Origin: Lysobacter_K koreensis | GTDB taxonomy: Bacteria; Pseudomonadota; Gammaproteobacteria; Xanthomonadales; Xanthomonadaceae | NCBI RefSeq assembly: GCF_042677045.1 | Contig: NZ_JBHTIH010000002.1 | Span: forward strand, 62,001-126,000 | Reading direction: 5' to 3' | Length of the DNA stretch: 64,000 bases | Shown here: positions 16,772 through 25,454 of the stretch, in pieces | How positions within the stretch are numbered: the first letter of the stretch is position 1 | Layout: each line of letters starts with the position of its first letter | Translations under genes and position numbers: made by a program | The notes under the pieces: generated by a model | What the model saw: only the letters and a program-made list of their open reading frames with translations | The model's database searches: none | What the model was told of the DNA's origin: nothing

Positions 16772-17425
16772 TCAGGTGATCGGCGCGGCGCCCATCGGCC
16801 GCGGCCAGCCGTTGACGATCTTGCAGAACAGCTGCGCGGTGCGTTCGGTGTCGTACACCGCCGAGTGCGCCTCCGAAGCGTTCCACTCGAAACCGGCGGC
16901 CTGCACCGCGCGCGCGAGCACGGTCTGGCCGTAGGCGACGCCGGCCAGGGTCACGGTGTCGAACACGCTGAAGGGGTGGAACGGGTTGCGCTTGTGGGCG
17001 CAGCGGGTAACCGCCGCGTTGAGGAAGTTGAGGTCGAAATGGGCGTTGTGCCCGACCAGGATCGCGCGCTGGCAGCCGTGCTTCTTGCAGGCCTCGCGCA
17101 CCGGCGCGAACACCGCGTCGAGCGCCTGGCGCTCGGGCTTGGCGTCGCGGAACGGGTGGTCGACGTCGATGCCGGTGATCTCCAGCGACTTCGGATCGAT
17201 CGCCAGGCCCGGGGCCGGCACCACGTGGGCACTGGCACCGGCGCCGAGGATCAGCTGGCCGTCGCCGTCCAGGTCGATCGGCAGCACCGCGATCTCGAGC
17301 AGGGCGTGCCTGTTCCAGTCGAAGCCGCCGGTCTCGACGTCGACGACCACCGGCAGGTAGCCGCGGAAACGGCTGGCGAGGGTCGGCGCAGGGCCCGCGG
17401 CGGGGTCTGGATCGGGGTTGTACAT
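16772..17425 (-). CDS. rnt: Ribonuclease T
   Basis: 217 residues of the DEDD exonuclease superfamily. Exo I is VVVDVETGGFDW (about 26-37), Exo II contains VGHNAHFDLNFLN, and Exo III is SAVYDTERTA; the Phe-rich context fits RNase T. It trims the 3' CCA end of tRNAs and matures 5S and 23S rRNA. The single-gene unit starts with ATG at 17425 (MYNPDPDPA). Four SMAG-like hairpins lie upstream. Confidence 0.94.
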   Translation of the reverse strand: MYNPDPDPAAGPAPTLASRFRGYLPVVVDVETGGFDWNRHALLEIAVLPIDLDGDGQLILGAGASAHVVPAPGLAIDPKSLEITGIDVDHPFRDAKPERQALDAVFAPVREACKKHGCQRAILVGHNAHFDLNFLNAAVTRCAHKRNPFHPFSVFDTVTLAGVAYGQTVLARAVQAAGFEWNASEAHSAVYDTERTAQLFCKIVNGWPRPMGAAPIT

Positions 17426-17529
17426 CGCAAAAGCCTAGCAGACGTGGGCGGACGGCCGGCTCGGGTCGGCATCGCCCGCGTGCGGCGGCAAAGGAATCCT
17501 GCCCTCGGCCTGGGCCGGCATGCGGTGTT

Positions 17530-17648
17530 GTAGATCCGAGCCAGCTCGGATCGTTCTTGACCATGCAATGAGCGATCCGAGCAGGCTCGGATCTCCAAGA
17601 GGGATCCGGGCTGCTCGGATCTGCAAGAGCGCTCCGAGTTGCTCGGAC
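17530..17648. repeat. Four tandem SMAG-like hairpins
   Basis: Four dyads of GATCCGAG...CTCGGATC type lie at 17533-17552, 17574-17593, 17603-17621 and 17631-17648. The first is preceded by GTAG (GTAGATCCGAGCCAGCTCGGAT), the layout of Stenotrophomonas SMAG repeats. The last touches the stop codon of the DUF2063 gene, so the array forms the 3' end of the RiPP operon transcript. Confidence 0.8.
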
Positions 17649-18485
17649 TTACGTCCCGGATGAAGTCGCGTTGGGGGCCGGCGGCGATTCGCGTGCGACG
17701 GAGAGCGTCCCCAGGATCACGCCGCTGGCGCGCATCTGTTCAAGCAGGGCGCCGCCCTGTTCGAGGAAAGCGGCCACTTCGGCCGAGCCGGCTTCCAGCG
17801 CCAGCGCTTGCAGTTGCGCGCGACCGCTGAGCTCCGGCGCCTCGCCCAGGCGTTGCAGCAGCCGGAAGGCCAGCGGGCTCAGCTCGGAGAATCGCACGTT
17901 GCCATCGGGCTCGCGCCGCAACAGCAGCAATGTCGGCGTTTCCGGTGGACTCGGCGGCGCGTGGTCGGGGCCGAGCCGATGCACGGGCCATTGGTAGGCC
18001 AGCGGCCAGGCCAACGGCGACACCAGGGGTGCCGCTTCGAGCAGGTCGCCGTCCGGGTCATGGTCGACATCGGCGGTGCTGGCCTCGGAAATCTGCAGCG
18101 CCAGCTCGACCCATTCGTAGTGCGCCAGTTCGGCCAGGAACGGCAGATCGGGCGCCGCGTCCTCGTGCGTCTCGAGGAAACGCAGGAACTCGCGCGCGAT
18201 CTGCGTAAACAGCGGCGTCTGGCAGCGGTGCTCGCGGTAGAAGCTGCGCACCAGCTGCGGCCAGCGTTCGTCGCCGAGCAGCTGGCGGATCACCGGGAAA
18301 TTGGCGGCAAGCAGGTCCTGGATGTTGTTGAACAGCAGGTCGCGGTAGATCGCTAGGCGCCGGTCCTCGATCCCCGGCGGCGCGGCGTTCGCCCCCGGGT
18401 CGCGCAGGTGGTGGGTCAGTTCGAACTGCTGCTCGCGCAGGCGCGCCGGCGGCGGGGCCGGGAGCGGCGGATCAGGCGCGGGCAT
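17649..18485 (-). CDS. DUF2063 family MNIO partner protein (HvfC/BufC/MbnC-like)
   Basis: 278 residues. The DUF2063 N-terminal helical domain is recognisable in RRLAIYRDLLFNNIQDLLAA, NFPVIRQLLGDERW and FLAELAHYEWVELALQI. The C-terminal part is a winged-helix-like module (FSELSPLAFRLLQRLGE). Proteins of this family bind the precursor peptide and the DUF692 iron enzyme and are required for its peptide modification. The gene overlaps the DUF692 gene by 14 bases, so the two are coupled. Family recognition is firm; the role is taken from characterised MbnC and Buf/Hvf systems. Confidence 0.9.
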   Translation of the reverse strand: MPAPDPPLPAPPPARLREQQFELTHHLRDPGANAAPPGIEDRRLAIYRDLLFNNIQDLLAANFPVIRQLLGDERWPQLVRSFYREHRCQTPLFTQIAREFLRFLETHEDAAPDLPFLAELAHYEWVELALQISEASTADVDHDPDGDLLEAAPLVSPLAWPLAYQWPVHRLGPDHAPPSPPETPTLLLLRREPDGNVRFSELSPLAFRLLQRLGEAPELSGRAQLQALALEAGSAEVAAFLEQGGALLEQMRASGVILGTLSVARESPPAPNATSSGT

Positions 18486-19365
18486 GGTGCGGATCGCGCG
18501 CGGCGTGGGTGAGAGAGTTCTCGCGTAGCAGCCGCCGCACCTTGCCCAGCTCGCGCACCAGTTCGGCGTAGGGCGGGAAGTTGAAGTCGCGTTCCAGCAA
18601 GGTGGGGCGCGCGCCGAAGCGGCGGTAGGCCTCGCCCAGCAGCGCCCACACCGCGTCCTTCACCGGTGCGCCGTGGGTGTCGACCTTGAGGTCGTCGGCC
18701 TCGTCGTAGTGGCCGGCGACATGGACATAGGCAATGCGCTGGCCGGGCAGGCGCGCAAGGAACTCGTGGGCGTCGTAACCGTGGTTGATCGCGTTGACGT
18801 AGACGTTGTTGACATCGAGCAGCAGGTCGCAGTCGGCTTCGGCCAGCACCGCGTTGGTGAACTCGATCTCGCTCATTTCCTGGTGCGGGGCGGCGTAGTA
18901 CGAGGCGTTCTCGACCGCGATGCGGCGGCCGACGATGTCCTGGGCCTGGCGGATGCGCGCGGCGACGTGGTGCACCGCCTCCTCGGTGAACGGGATCGGC
19001 AGCAGGTCGTAAAGCTGGCCGTCGTCGCTGCAGTAGCTCAGGTGCTCGCTGTAGAACGCGACGCGGTGCTGCTCGAGGAAGCGACGCACGCGGAGAAGCA
19101 ACGTCTGGTCGAGCGGCGCGCAACCGCCCAGCGACAGCGACAGCCCGTGGCAGACCAGCGGATGGCGCGCGCTGAGGTCGGCCAGCGCCTCGCCGAAACG
19201 CCCGCCGACGCCGATCCAGTTCTCCGGCGCGCATTCGAGGAAGTCGAAATCCTGCCGGCCCTGCGCATCCGGCGTGGCCGCCTGCAGCGGATCGAGCAGC
19301 GCGCGCCGCAGGCCAAGGCCGACGGCGTCAGGGGGCAGGGCGCGCGGTTCGCTCATGGTCGGCAT
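18472..19365 (-). CDS. DUF692 multinuclear non-heme iron-dependent oxidase (MNIO), RiPP-modifying
   Basis: 297 residues with a TIM-barrel MNIO fold. Likely metal ligands are seen at H73 (VCHGLSLSLG), E107/H108 (YSEHLSY), E152 (AVENASYY), D184 (LLDVNNVYVN), H215 (YVHVAGH), D229/H231 (VDTHGAPV) and E259 (LLERDFNFP). Characterised members (MbnB, HvfB, BufB) oxidise precursor cysteines to oxazolone/thioamide or thiooxazole groups with O2. Its substrate here is very probably the adjacent EGKCG protein. Start at 19365; MSEPR at 19356 is an alternative. Confidence 0.93.
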   Translation of the reverse strand: MPTMSEPRALPPDAVGLGLRRALLDPLQAATPDAQGRQDFDFLECAPENWIGVGGRFGEALADLSARHPLVCHGLSLSLGGCAPLDQTLLLRVRRFLEQHRVAFYSEHLSYCSDDGQLYDLLPIPFTEEAVHHVAARIRQAQDIVGRRIAVENASYYAAPHQEMSEIEFTNAVLAEADCDLLLDVNNVYVNAINHGYDAHEFLARLPGQRIAYVHVAGHYDEADDLKVDTHGAPVKDAVWALLGEAYRRFGARPTLLERDFNFPPYAELVRELGKVRRLLRENSLTHAARDPHHARA

Positions 19366-19464
19366 CGGTGCGGGCGAGGGCGTCCATCAATCGCGTCGGC
19401 GGTCGATTCCGCCCATGGTGCGTGACCACGAGCGGAATCGACTACCGGTCAGCGTGCTACTAAC

Positions 19465-19923
19465 TCAGGCCATGCCACCGCACTTGCCTTCGCCGCACTT
19501 GCCTTCCATGTCGGCCTTCTTGTCACCGGCTTTCTTGTCGGCGCCGCACTTGCCTTCACCGCACTTGCCTTCCTTGTGCGTCTTCATCTCTTCGGCGCTG
19601 ATGAAACCGTCCTGGTTCGGGTCGTGCGCGGCGAACTTGCTGGTGTCGCCGTCGTGGGCGGCGCCGAACTCGGCCTGCGAGATGCGGCCGTCCTTGTCGG
19701 TATCCATCTTGTCCATGCCGCACTTGCCTTCACCGCACTTGCCTTCACCGCACTTGCCTTCACCGGCCTTGGTTTTGTCAGCGTGGGCGTGCGCTTCGCC
19801 GGCGCTGAGCAGATAGCCCTGGCTGAGGTCGCTCATCGCGAACGCGGAGGCCGACAGGCCCAGGCCACCGACGAGGGCGGCAGTGACGATCAACGAAACC
19901 GGCTTGCTGGATTGCTTGGACAT
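19465..19923 (-). CDS. Secreted EGKCG-repeat RiPP precursor with two EF-hands (HvfA/bufferin-like)
   Basis: 152 residues. A signal peptide (1-29, ending SASAFA) is followed by a His-rich stretch (AHAHADK), then seven EGKCG motifs carrying all seven cysteines (C58, C63, C68, C121, C126, C143, C148). Between the cysteine clusters lie two canonical 12-residue calcium loops: D74-E85 (DTDKDGRISQAE) and D101-E112 (DPNQDGFISAEE). EGKCG proteins next to DUF692 and DUF2063 genes are precursors whose cysteines are modified and bind copper. AGGAG precedes the ATG. The EF-hand insertion is unusual for this class; see findings. Confidence 0.92.
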   Translation of the reverse strand: MSKQSSKPVSLIVTAALVGGLGLSASAFAMSDLSQGYLLSAGEAHAHADKTKAGEGKCGEGKCGEGKCGMDKMDTDKDGRISQAEFGAAHDGDTSKFAAHDPNQDGFISAEEMKTHKEGKCGEGKCGADKKAGDKKADMEGKCGEGKCGGMA

Positions 19924-20414
19924 GGTCGTGCTCCTGGGTTTCTAGGGGGACTGCGGGGAGTGGTGCGATTAGCACGCGGGCCGATGGTAACGGACCGCGG
20001 GTACGGTTCCATTAGCGCGGGCTGGGAATCGGCACGGGCGCGAAAGAGCAGCCGGGAGGTCGGCGCAAAGCCGCGCGCCCAAGGCCGGGCGCGAAGCGGG
20101 ACGCGTCGCGGGGGCCGCACGGGATGGTGAATGGGTTCTTCATGCCGCTCCTGGCCTCCAGTTCCAAGGATGGCGCGCCTGGTGGACAGGCACACCCGCC
20201 ATCAGTTGGGGAGTTCGGGCAAAGCCGACAGACGGATGCGGCAAGCCGCGCTGGAGTCAGTGGTTGTTCAGTTTGGCGACGCGTCCAGGCCGCGCCGCGC
20301 GCTTCGGTCGGTACTGCCCAATTTCGGGCCGCCTCGATGGCGGCGCCCCGGTTGCAGACCGTCTGGGTGGCGGTGCCTCGGTTCGGATCGCCCTGATGGC
20401 GGCCCGGCCGCCGC
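19924..20414. other. Intergenic region upstream of the RiPP operon
   Basis: 491 bases between the phoU stop and the RiPP precursor ATG, both genes on the minus strand. It must contain the RiPP promoter. A short open frame on the minus strand (from about 20144, MKNPFTIPCG...) has no recognisable product. No clear terminator, known operator or repeat is seen. Confidence 0.4.
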
Positions 20415-21125
20415 TCAGGGCGCGGCGGTGGTGTTGGTCTCGTCGCGCTTGTCGCGCGGCGGCAGCAGCTCGTCGCCCTTGACCAGGAACCACACGTTCT
20501 CGGCGATGTTGGTGGCGTGGTCGCCGATCCGCTCGATGTTCTTGGCCATGAACAGCAGGTGCGTGCACGGCGTGATGCTGCGCGCGTCTTCCATCATGTA
20601 GGTCAGCAGCTCGCGGAACAGGCCGGTATAGGCGGTGTCGATCTCGGCGTCGCGGGCGCGCACGCGCTGGGCGGCCTCGATGTCGTTGATCCGGTACGCG
20701 GCCAGCACGTCGCGCAGCTGCTGCACCGCCAAGGTGCCCAGCGCGTGCAGGCCGGCGATGTGCGGCAGCGGCGGCGACAGGTTGAGCGCGGTCGAGCGCT
20801 TGGCGACGTTGGCGGCGTAGTCGCCGATCCGCTCGATGTCGGAGGCGATGCGGATCGCTGCGAGTATCTCGCGCAGGTCGCGCGCCATCGGCCCGCGCAG
20901 CGCCAGCTTCATCACGTCGTGGCTGATCTCCTGCTCGAGCGCATCGATCGCCTCGTCGTTGGCGATGATGCGTTCGGCGGCCTTGTCGTCGCGCCGCTGC
21001 ACGACATCCAGCGCGGCCTGCAGCTGCGACGCGGCCATCTCGCCCATGCGCAGGGTTTCTTCCAGCAGGCGATGCTGTTCCTGGTCGTAGCTCTTGACGA
21101 TGTGGTCGTGCATGTTGGTGCCCAT
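20415..21125 (-). CDS. phoU: Phosphate signalling/transport regulator PhoU
   Basis: 236 residues. There are two three-helix PhoU bundles, each with the conserved metal/contact signature: RIASDIERIGDYAANVAK (about 90-107) and FMAKNIERIGDHATNIAE (about 195-212). PhoU links the Pst transporter to the PhoR kinase and restrains the Pho response when phosphate is ample. Last gene of the pst operon, 152 bases after pstB. The start could also be MHDH four codons later. Confidence 0.96.
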   Translation of the reverse strand: MGTNMHDHIVKSYDQEQHRLLEETLRMGEMAASQLQAALDVVQRRDDKAAERIIANDEAIDALEQEISHDVMKLALRGPMARDLREILAAIRIASDIERIGDYAANVAKRSTALNLSPPLPHIAGLHALGTLAVQQLRDVLAAYRINDIEAAQRVRARDAEIDTAYTGLFRELLTYMMEDARSITPCTHLLFMAKNIERIGDHATNIAENVWFLVKGDELLPPRDKRDETNTTAAP

Positions 21126-21277
21126 GTGTTGGTTGTCCTGTTACGCGTTCCTAGGCGGATCTTCGCAGCCTTCCATGGCGATCCCTCGCCCTCTCCGGAC
21201 AGTCCGGCCCGGCCATCCATGGCCGGGCGTTCGGTACCGCAGCCGATGCCGATAGGGCATCGGCTAAGCGCGGTCCC

Positions 21278-22135
21278 TCACCCAAACCGACCGGTGATGT
21301 AGTCCTCGGTCTGCTGCTTGGACGGGTTCGAGAAGATGGTGCCGGTCTGGCCGTGCTCGACCAGGTCGCCCAGGTACATGAAGGCGGTGTAGTCGGACAC
21401 GCGCGCGGCCTGCTGCATGTTGTGGGTCACGATCGCGATCGTGTAGTCGTTCTTCAGTTCGGCGATCAGCTGCTCGATGCGGCTGGTCGAGATCGGGTCG
21501 AGCGCCGAGGTCGGCTCGTCGAGCAGCAGCACGTCCGGGCGCAGCGCCACCGCACGCGCGATGCACAGGCGCTGCTGCTGGCCGCCGGACAGGCCGAGCG
21601 CGCTCTGGCCCATCTTGTCCTTGACCTCGTCCCACAGCGCGGCCTGGCGCAGCGCGTCTTCCACGCGCACGTTCATCTCGGCCTTGGAGAGGTTCTCGTG
21701 GTGGCGGATGCCGTAAGCGACGTTCTCGAAGATCGTCATCGGGAACGGCACCGGCTTCTGGAACACCATGCCGACCTTGCTGCGCAGCCGATTCATCGGG
21801 TACTTGGCGTCGAGGATGTTCTCGCCGTCGAGCAGCACCTCGCCGCTGGCGACCTGCTTGGGGTACAGCGCGTAGATGCGGTTAAAGATCCGCAGCAGGG
21901 TCGACTTGCCACAGCCCGACGGCCCGATCAGCGCGGTCACGCGCTTCTCGGGGATCTCCAGGTTGATGCTCTTGAGCGCGCGGAACTTGTCGTAGTGGAA
22001 GTCGAGTCCGCGCGCGGCGAGCTTGACGGGGGCTGACGCCGCCGGTGCGACGCTGCGCTCCGGGGTGGCGACGGTGATGCGGGTGTCATTCATGGCCGGG
22101 GTCCGGACAACGGAAATGGTTGAGAGGTCAGTCAT
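21278..22135 (-). CDS. pstB: Phosphate ABC transporter ATP-binding protein PstB
   Basis: 285 residues. Walker A GPSGCGKSTLLR, signature LSGGQQQRLCIARA, Walker B VLLLDEPTSALDP and the H-loop IVTHNMQQ are all present. A 35-residue N-terminal extension precedes the core. It energises phosphate import with PstC/PstA. The ATG at 22135 overlaps the pstA stop by eight bases and has AGGA upstream; an internal ATG at 22093 is a weaker alternative. Confidence 0.97.
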   Translation of the reverse strand: MTDLSTISVVRTPAMNDTRITVATPERSVAPAASAPVKLAARGLDFHYDKFRALKSINLEIPEKRVTALIGPSGCGKSTLLRIFNRIYALYPKQVASGEVLLDGENILDAKYPMNRLRSKVGMVFQKPVPFPMTIFENVAYGIRHHENLSKAEMNVRVEDALRQAALWDEVKDKMGQSALGLSGGQQQRLCIARAVALRPDVLLLDEPTSALDPISTSRIEQLIAELKNDYTIAIVTHNMQQAARVSDYTAFMYLGDLVEHGQTGTIFSNPSKQQTEDYITGRFG

Positions 22136-22979
22136 GGCTGATCCTGTTGCGCAGGACGATCATGCGCGCCAGCAGGCTCACGCACAGCACGAACACGGTG
22201 AGCATGAACGCACCGGCCCAGGCCAGCGTGTGCCAGCTTTCGTACGGGCTCATCGCGTACTGGAAGATCACCACCGGCACGTTCGCCATCGGTGCCAGGA
22301 TGTCGGTGGTCCAGTACTGGTTGTTGAGCGCGGTGAACAGCAGCGGTGCGGTCTCGCCGGAGATGCGGGCCAGGGCGAGCAGGATGCCGGTGATGATGCC
22401 CGGCAGCGCCGAGCGGTACAGCACCTGCATCGTCACCTTCCACTGCGGCACGCCCAGCGACAGCGCCGCCTCGCGCATCTGCACCGGAACCAGCTGCAGC
22501 ATCTCGTCGGTGGTGCGCACCACCACCGGCAGCACGATGAACGCCAGCGCGATGCCACCGGCGAGCGCCGAGAAATGCCCCATCTGCGCCACCACCAGGG
22601 TGTACACGAACAGGCCCAAGACAATCGACGGCGCCGACAGCAGGATGTCGTTGACGAAACGCACGGTCTCGCCGATCCAGGACTTCTGCGAGTACTCGGC
22701 CAGGAAGGTGCCGGCGAGCACGCCGATCGGCGCGCCGATCACGATGCCGAGCAGGCTCATCACCGCGCTGCCGAAGAACGCATTGAGCATGCCGCCCTCG
22801 TCGCCGGGCGGCGGCGTCATCTGCGTGAACAGGTCGAGGTTGATCGAGGCGATGCCCTTGCTCAGCGTGGTCCAGATGATCCACACCAGCCAGAACAGGC
22901 CGAAGATCGTCGCCGCGACGGCGAGCGTCTGCGCGAGCAGGTTCTTGAAACGGCGCATGCCGTACAGCGACGCACTCAT
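22128..22979 (-). CDS. pstA: Phosphate ABC transporter permease PstA
   Basis: 283 residues with six membrane helices. The permease EAA loop is seen as EMLQLVPVQMREAALSLGVPQWK and GIILALARISGETAPLLFTA. Its ATG shares one base with the pstC stop (TGATG). It pairs with PstC as the inner-membrane channel. Length and motif order match PstA. Confidence 0.96.
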   Translation of the reverse strand: MSASLYGMRRFKNLLAQTLAVAATIFGLFWLVWIIWTTLSKGIASINLDLFTQMTPPPGDEGGMLNAFFGSAVMSLLGIVIGAPIGVLAGTFLAEYSQKSWIGETVRFVNDILLSAPSIVLGLFVYTLVVAQMGHFSALAGGIALAFIVLPVVVRTTDEMLQLVPVQMREAALSLGVPQWKVTMQVLYRSALPGIITGILLALARISGETAPLLFTALNNQYWTTDILAPMANVPVVIFQYAMSPYESWHTLAWAGAFMLTVFVLCVSLLARMIVLRNRISHD

Positions 22980-23950
22980 CAGGAGCCCTCCCGCTTGGAC
23001 AGTTGCCGCAGCATCAGGCGCGCCGCGGCCAGCACCACGAACGTCACCAGGAACAGCACGAAGCCCAGCGCGATCAGCGAGGAGCGGTACATCTCCGAAT
23101 CGGCCTCGGCGAATTCATTGGCGATCGTCGCGGCGATCGAGTTGCCCGGCATCAGCAGCGAGGTGGTGAGCTCGTGCGCGTTGCCGAGCACGAAGGTCAC
23201 CGCCATGGTCTCGCCGAGCGCGCGGCCCAGGCCGAGGAAGATGCCGCCGATCACCGCCGAACGCGTGTACGGCAGCATGATGTCCCAGACCACTTCCCAG
23301 CGCGTCGAACCCAGCGCGTAGGCCGATTCCTTGAGGCGGCCGGGCACGGTCAGGAACACCTCGCGCATCACCGAGGCGATGAACGGGATCACCATGATCG
23401 CCAGCACCAGGCCGGCGGTGCCCATGCCCAGGCCCAGCGGCGGGCCGGCGAACAGGCTGCCGACCAGCGGCAACTGGCCGAGGTTCTCGTCGACCCAGGG
23501 GTAGACGTGCTCGCTCAGCACCGGCACCAGCACGAACAGGCCCCACATGCCGTAGATGATCGAGGGGATGCCGGCGAGCAGTTCGATCGCCGAACCGATC
23601 GGCCCGCGCAGCCACTTCGGCGCGATCTCGGTCAGGAACATCGCGATACCGAAGCTGACCGGCACCGCGATGATCATCGCGATCACGGCGGTGACCACGG
23701 TGCCGTAGATCGGCACCAGCGCGCCGAACTGCTGGCCGACCGGATCCCAGACGTCCGACCACAGGAAGCTGAGGCCGAACTTGGCGAACGCCTCGCGCCC
23801 GCCCCACAGCATCGACAGCGCGGCCGCGCCGAGCGAGACCAGCACCAGCAGGCCGGCGCCGGTGACCAGCCAGCGGAAACCGCGATCGGCGCGCGCGTCC
23901 TTGACGTCGCGACTGCTGCTGGCGCGGAGGGGAAGGGTGGTGGCGTTCAT
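22979..23950 (-). CDS. pstC: Phosphate ABC transporter permease PstC
   Basis: 323 residues, six to seven membrane helices. Key segments are AGIPSIIYGMWGLFVLVP, the EAA loop RLKESAYALGSTRWEVVWD and GLGRALGETMAVTFVLGN, all typical PstC. The start MNATTLPLRASSS at 23950 was chosen over a much longer upstream frame that runs through repeat sequence. The 265-base gap to pstS1 holds palindromic repeats, so transcription may be uneven across it. Confidence 0.96.
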   Translation of the reverse strand: MNATTLPLRASSSRDVKDARADRGFRWLVTGAGLLVLVSLGAAALSMLWGGREAFAKFGLSFLWSDVWDPVGQQFGALVPIYGTVVTAVIAMIIAVPVSFGIAMFLTEIAPKWLRGPIGSAIELLAGIPSIIYGMWGLFVLVPVLSEHVYPWVDENLGQLPLVGSLFAGPPLGLGMGTAGLVLAIMVIPFIASVMREVFLTVPGRLKESAYALGSTRWEVVWDIMLPYTRSAVIGGIFLGLGRALGETMAVTFVLGNAHELTTSLLMPGNSIAATIANEFAEADSEMYRSSLIALGFVLFLVTFVVLAAARLMLRQLSKREGS

Positions 23951-24008
23951 CGGGGCGGAGTGCTCTGCATTGGCTTGTCTTGTCGCTTCGCTCGTCTCGT
24001 TTTTGCTC

Positions 24009-24176
24009 GTCATTCCTGCGAAAGCAGGCTCCGCTTTACTTCGGCGGAGCCGAACATCCAGGGACTTGGTTCTTAGCTCGTCATTCCCGCGCAGGCGGGA
24101 ATCCATGGACTTGGTTCTTCGCCAACAGCAAAGACAACAACAACGTCCATGGATCCCCGCCTGCGCGGGGATGACG
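24009..24176. repeat. Dispersed palindromic repeat cluster between pstS1 and pstC
   Basis: Hairpin units of the type CGTCATTCCCGCGCAGGCGGG lie at 24079 onward and, inverted, GGATCCCCGCCTGCGCGGGG ending at 24176. A partial unit begins at 24009. The same family recurs at 31589-31693 and as a short hairpin at 50826-50845. Such repeats are common between Xanthomonadaceae genes and could modulate the pstS/pstCAB mRNA ratio. Confidence 0.8.
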
Positions 24177-24215
24177 CATTGGCAACGCCGTGCGCTTCGC
24201 GCACGGGCCAATGCG

Positions 24216-25310
24216 TCACTTGAACTCCGTCGCCCAGTACGCCTCGACCTGCGACACCAGCTCGGCCGGCAGCGGCACGTAGTGCAGCGCCTGTGCCTGC
24301 GCCTGGCCATTGGCCAGCGACCACTTGAAGAACGCCAGCGCGTCCTTCGAGCGCTGGGCGTCCTTGGGCTGCTTGTACATCAGGATGAAATTGGTCGCGG
24401 TGATCGGCCAGGCTTCGGCGCCGGGCGCGTTGGTGATCACCAGGTTGAAGTCCTTGGCGTTCTTCCAGTCGGCGGTCGCGGCCGCGGCCTGGAACGCGGC
24501 GATGCTCGGCTGCACCCAGTTGCCGGCCGCGTTCTGCATCTGCGCGTGGGCCATGCCGTTCTCGGTGGCGTAGGCCAGCTCGACGTAGCCGATCGAACCC
24601 TTGATCTGCTTGACGTACGAGGCCACGCCCTCGTTGCCCTTGCCGCCGATGCCGGTCGGCCAGTTGACCGAGGTGCCTTCGCCGACCTTGGCCTTCCACG
24701 CCGGGCTGACCTTGGACAGGTAGTTGACGAAGTTGAAGGTGGTGCCGGAGCCGTCCGAGCGCTTGACCACGTTGATCTTGCTGTCGGGCAGGGTCACGCC
24801 CGGGTTCAGCGCGGCAATCGCCGGGTCGTTCCACTTGGCCACCGTGCCCAGGTAGATGTCGGCCAGCAGCGGGCCGCTCAGGCGCAGCTCGCCGGCGGTG
24901 ACGCCCGCGACGTTGACCACCGGCACCACGCCGCCGATCGCCGACGGGAACTGGCCCAGGCCGGCGGTGGCGAGTTCCTCGCTCGGCAGGGGCTTGTCGG
25001 TGGAACCGAAATCGACCGTGGCGGCCTTGATCTGGGCGATGCCGCCGCCGGAACCGATCGACTGGTAGTTGATCTTGTTGCCTGTCGCCTTGTGGTACTC
25101 GTCCGACCACTTCGACAGCAGCGGGTAGATGAAGGTCGCGCCGGCGCCGGTGATCTCGGCGGCGACCTTGTCGCCGGCCGGGGCGGTGGCGGTCGGGGCG
25201 GCGGCGGTGCCGTCCGCGGCAGGCGCCGGGGTGTCGGTGCCCGGCTTGCAGGCGCTGACCGCGAGGGCCAGGGCGAGGGACAGGGCGGCGATGCGGGCCG
25301 TGCTCTTCAT
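24216..25310 (-). CDS. pstS: Phosphate-binding lipoprotein PstS (paralogue 1)
   Basis: 364 residues. MKSTARIAALSLALALAVSAC is a lipoprotein signal with C21 as the lipidated cysteine, followed by a Pro/Ala linker. The phosphate-site motifs are GAGATFIYPLLSKW, YQSIGSGGGIAQIKAATVD, KRSDGSGTTFNFVNYL and GNEGVASYVKQIKGSIGYVE. It feeds phosphate to PstCA. GGAG lies before the ATG at 25310, and a Pho-box-like repeat lies 63-80 bases upstream. It is about 60% alike by eye to the second PstS, which has no lipobox. Confidence 0.96.
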   Translation of the reverse strand: MKSTARIAALSLALALAVSACKPGTDTPAPAADGTAAAPTATAPAGDKVAAEITGAGATFIYPLLSKWSDEYHKATGNKINYQSIGSGGGIAQIKAATVDFGSTDKPLPSEELATAGLGQFPSAIGGVVPVVNVAGVTAGELRLSGPLLADIYLGTVAKWNDPAIAALNPGVTLPDSKINVVKRSDGSGTTFNFVNYLSKVSPAWKAKVGEGTSVNWPTGIGGKGNEGVASYVKQIKGSIGYVELAYATENGMAHAQMQNAAGNWVQPSIAAFQAAAATADWKNAKDFNLVITNAPGAEAWPITATNFILMYKQPKDAQRSKDALAFFKWSLANGQAQAQALHYVPLPAELVSQVEAYWATEFK

Positions 25311-25372
25311 GCGTGACTCCATGACGAAGGCTGGCCGGGGGCCAGCGGATGGCGCTATGAAATGATGTTTTT

Positions 25373-25390
25373 GTTACACGGCGATGACAC
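25373..25390 (-). promoter_or_regulatory. Candidate Pho box upstream of pstS1
   Basis: On the minus strand, GTGTCAT-cgcc-GTGTAAC: two 7-bp direct repeats with the canonical 4-bp spacing, close to the PhoB consensus CTGTCAT. It lies 63 bases upstream of the pstS1 ATG. Confidence 0.65.
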
Positions 25391-25454
25391 GGGGCGGGCC
25401 GGACTGTCATAGGGCCCTTCTCCCGCCGGCTGGCGGCCGACGCCGGGCCCGAGC

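Noticed and set aside
17649..19923. A DoxX/BufD-like fourth gene for the RiPP operon
   Set aside because: I looked on both sides: rnt and phoU flank the operon, and no DoxX-like membrane protein is present in the window.
20131..20601. Plus-strand open frame between the RiPP precursor and phoU
   Set aside because: It overlaps phoU antisense, has no RBS or family features and ends inside phoU.
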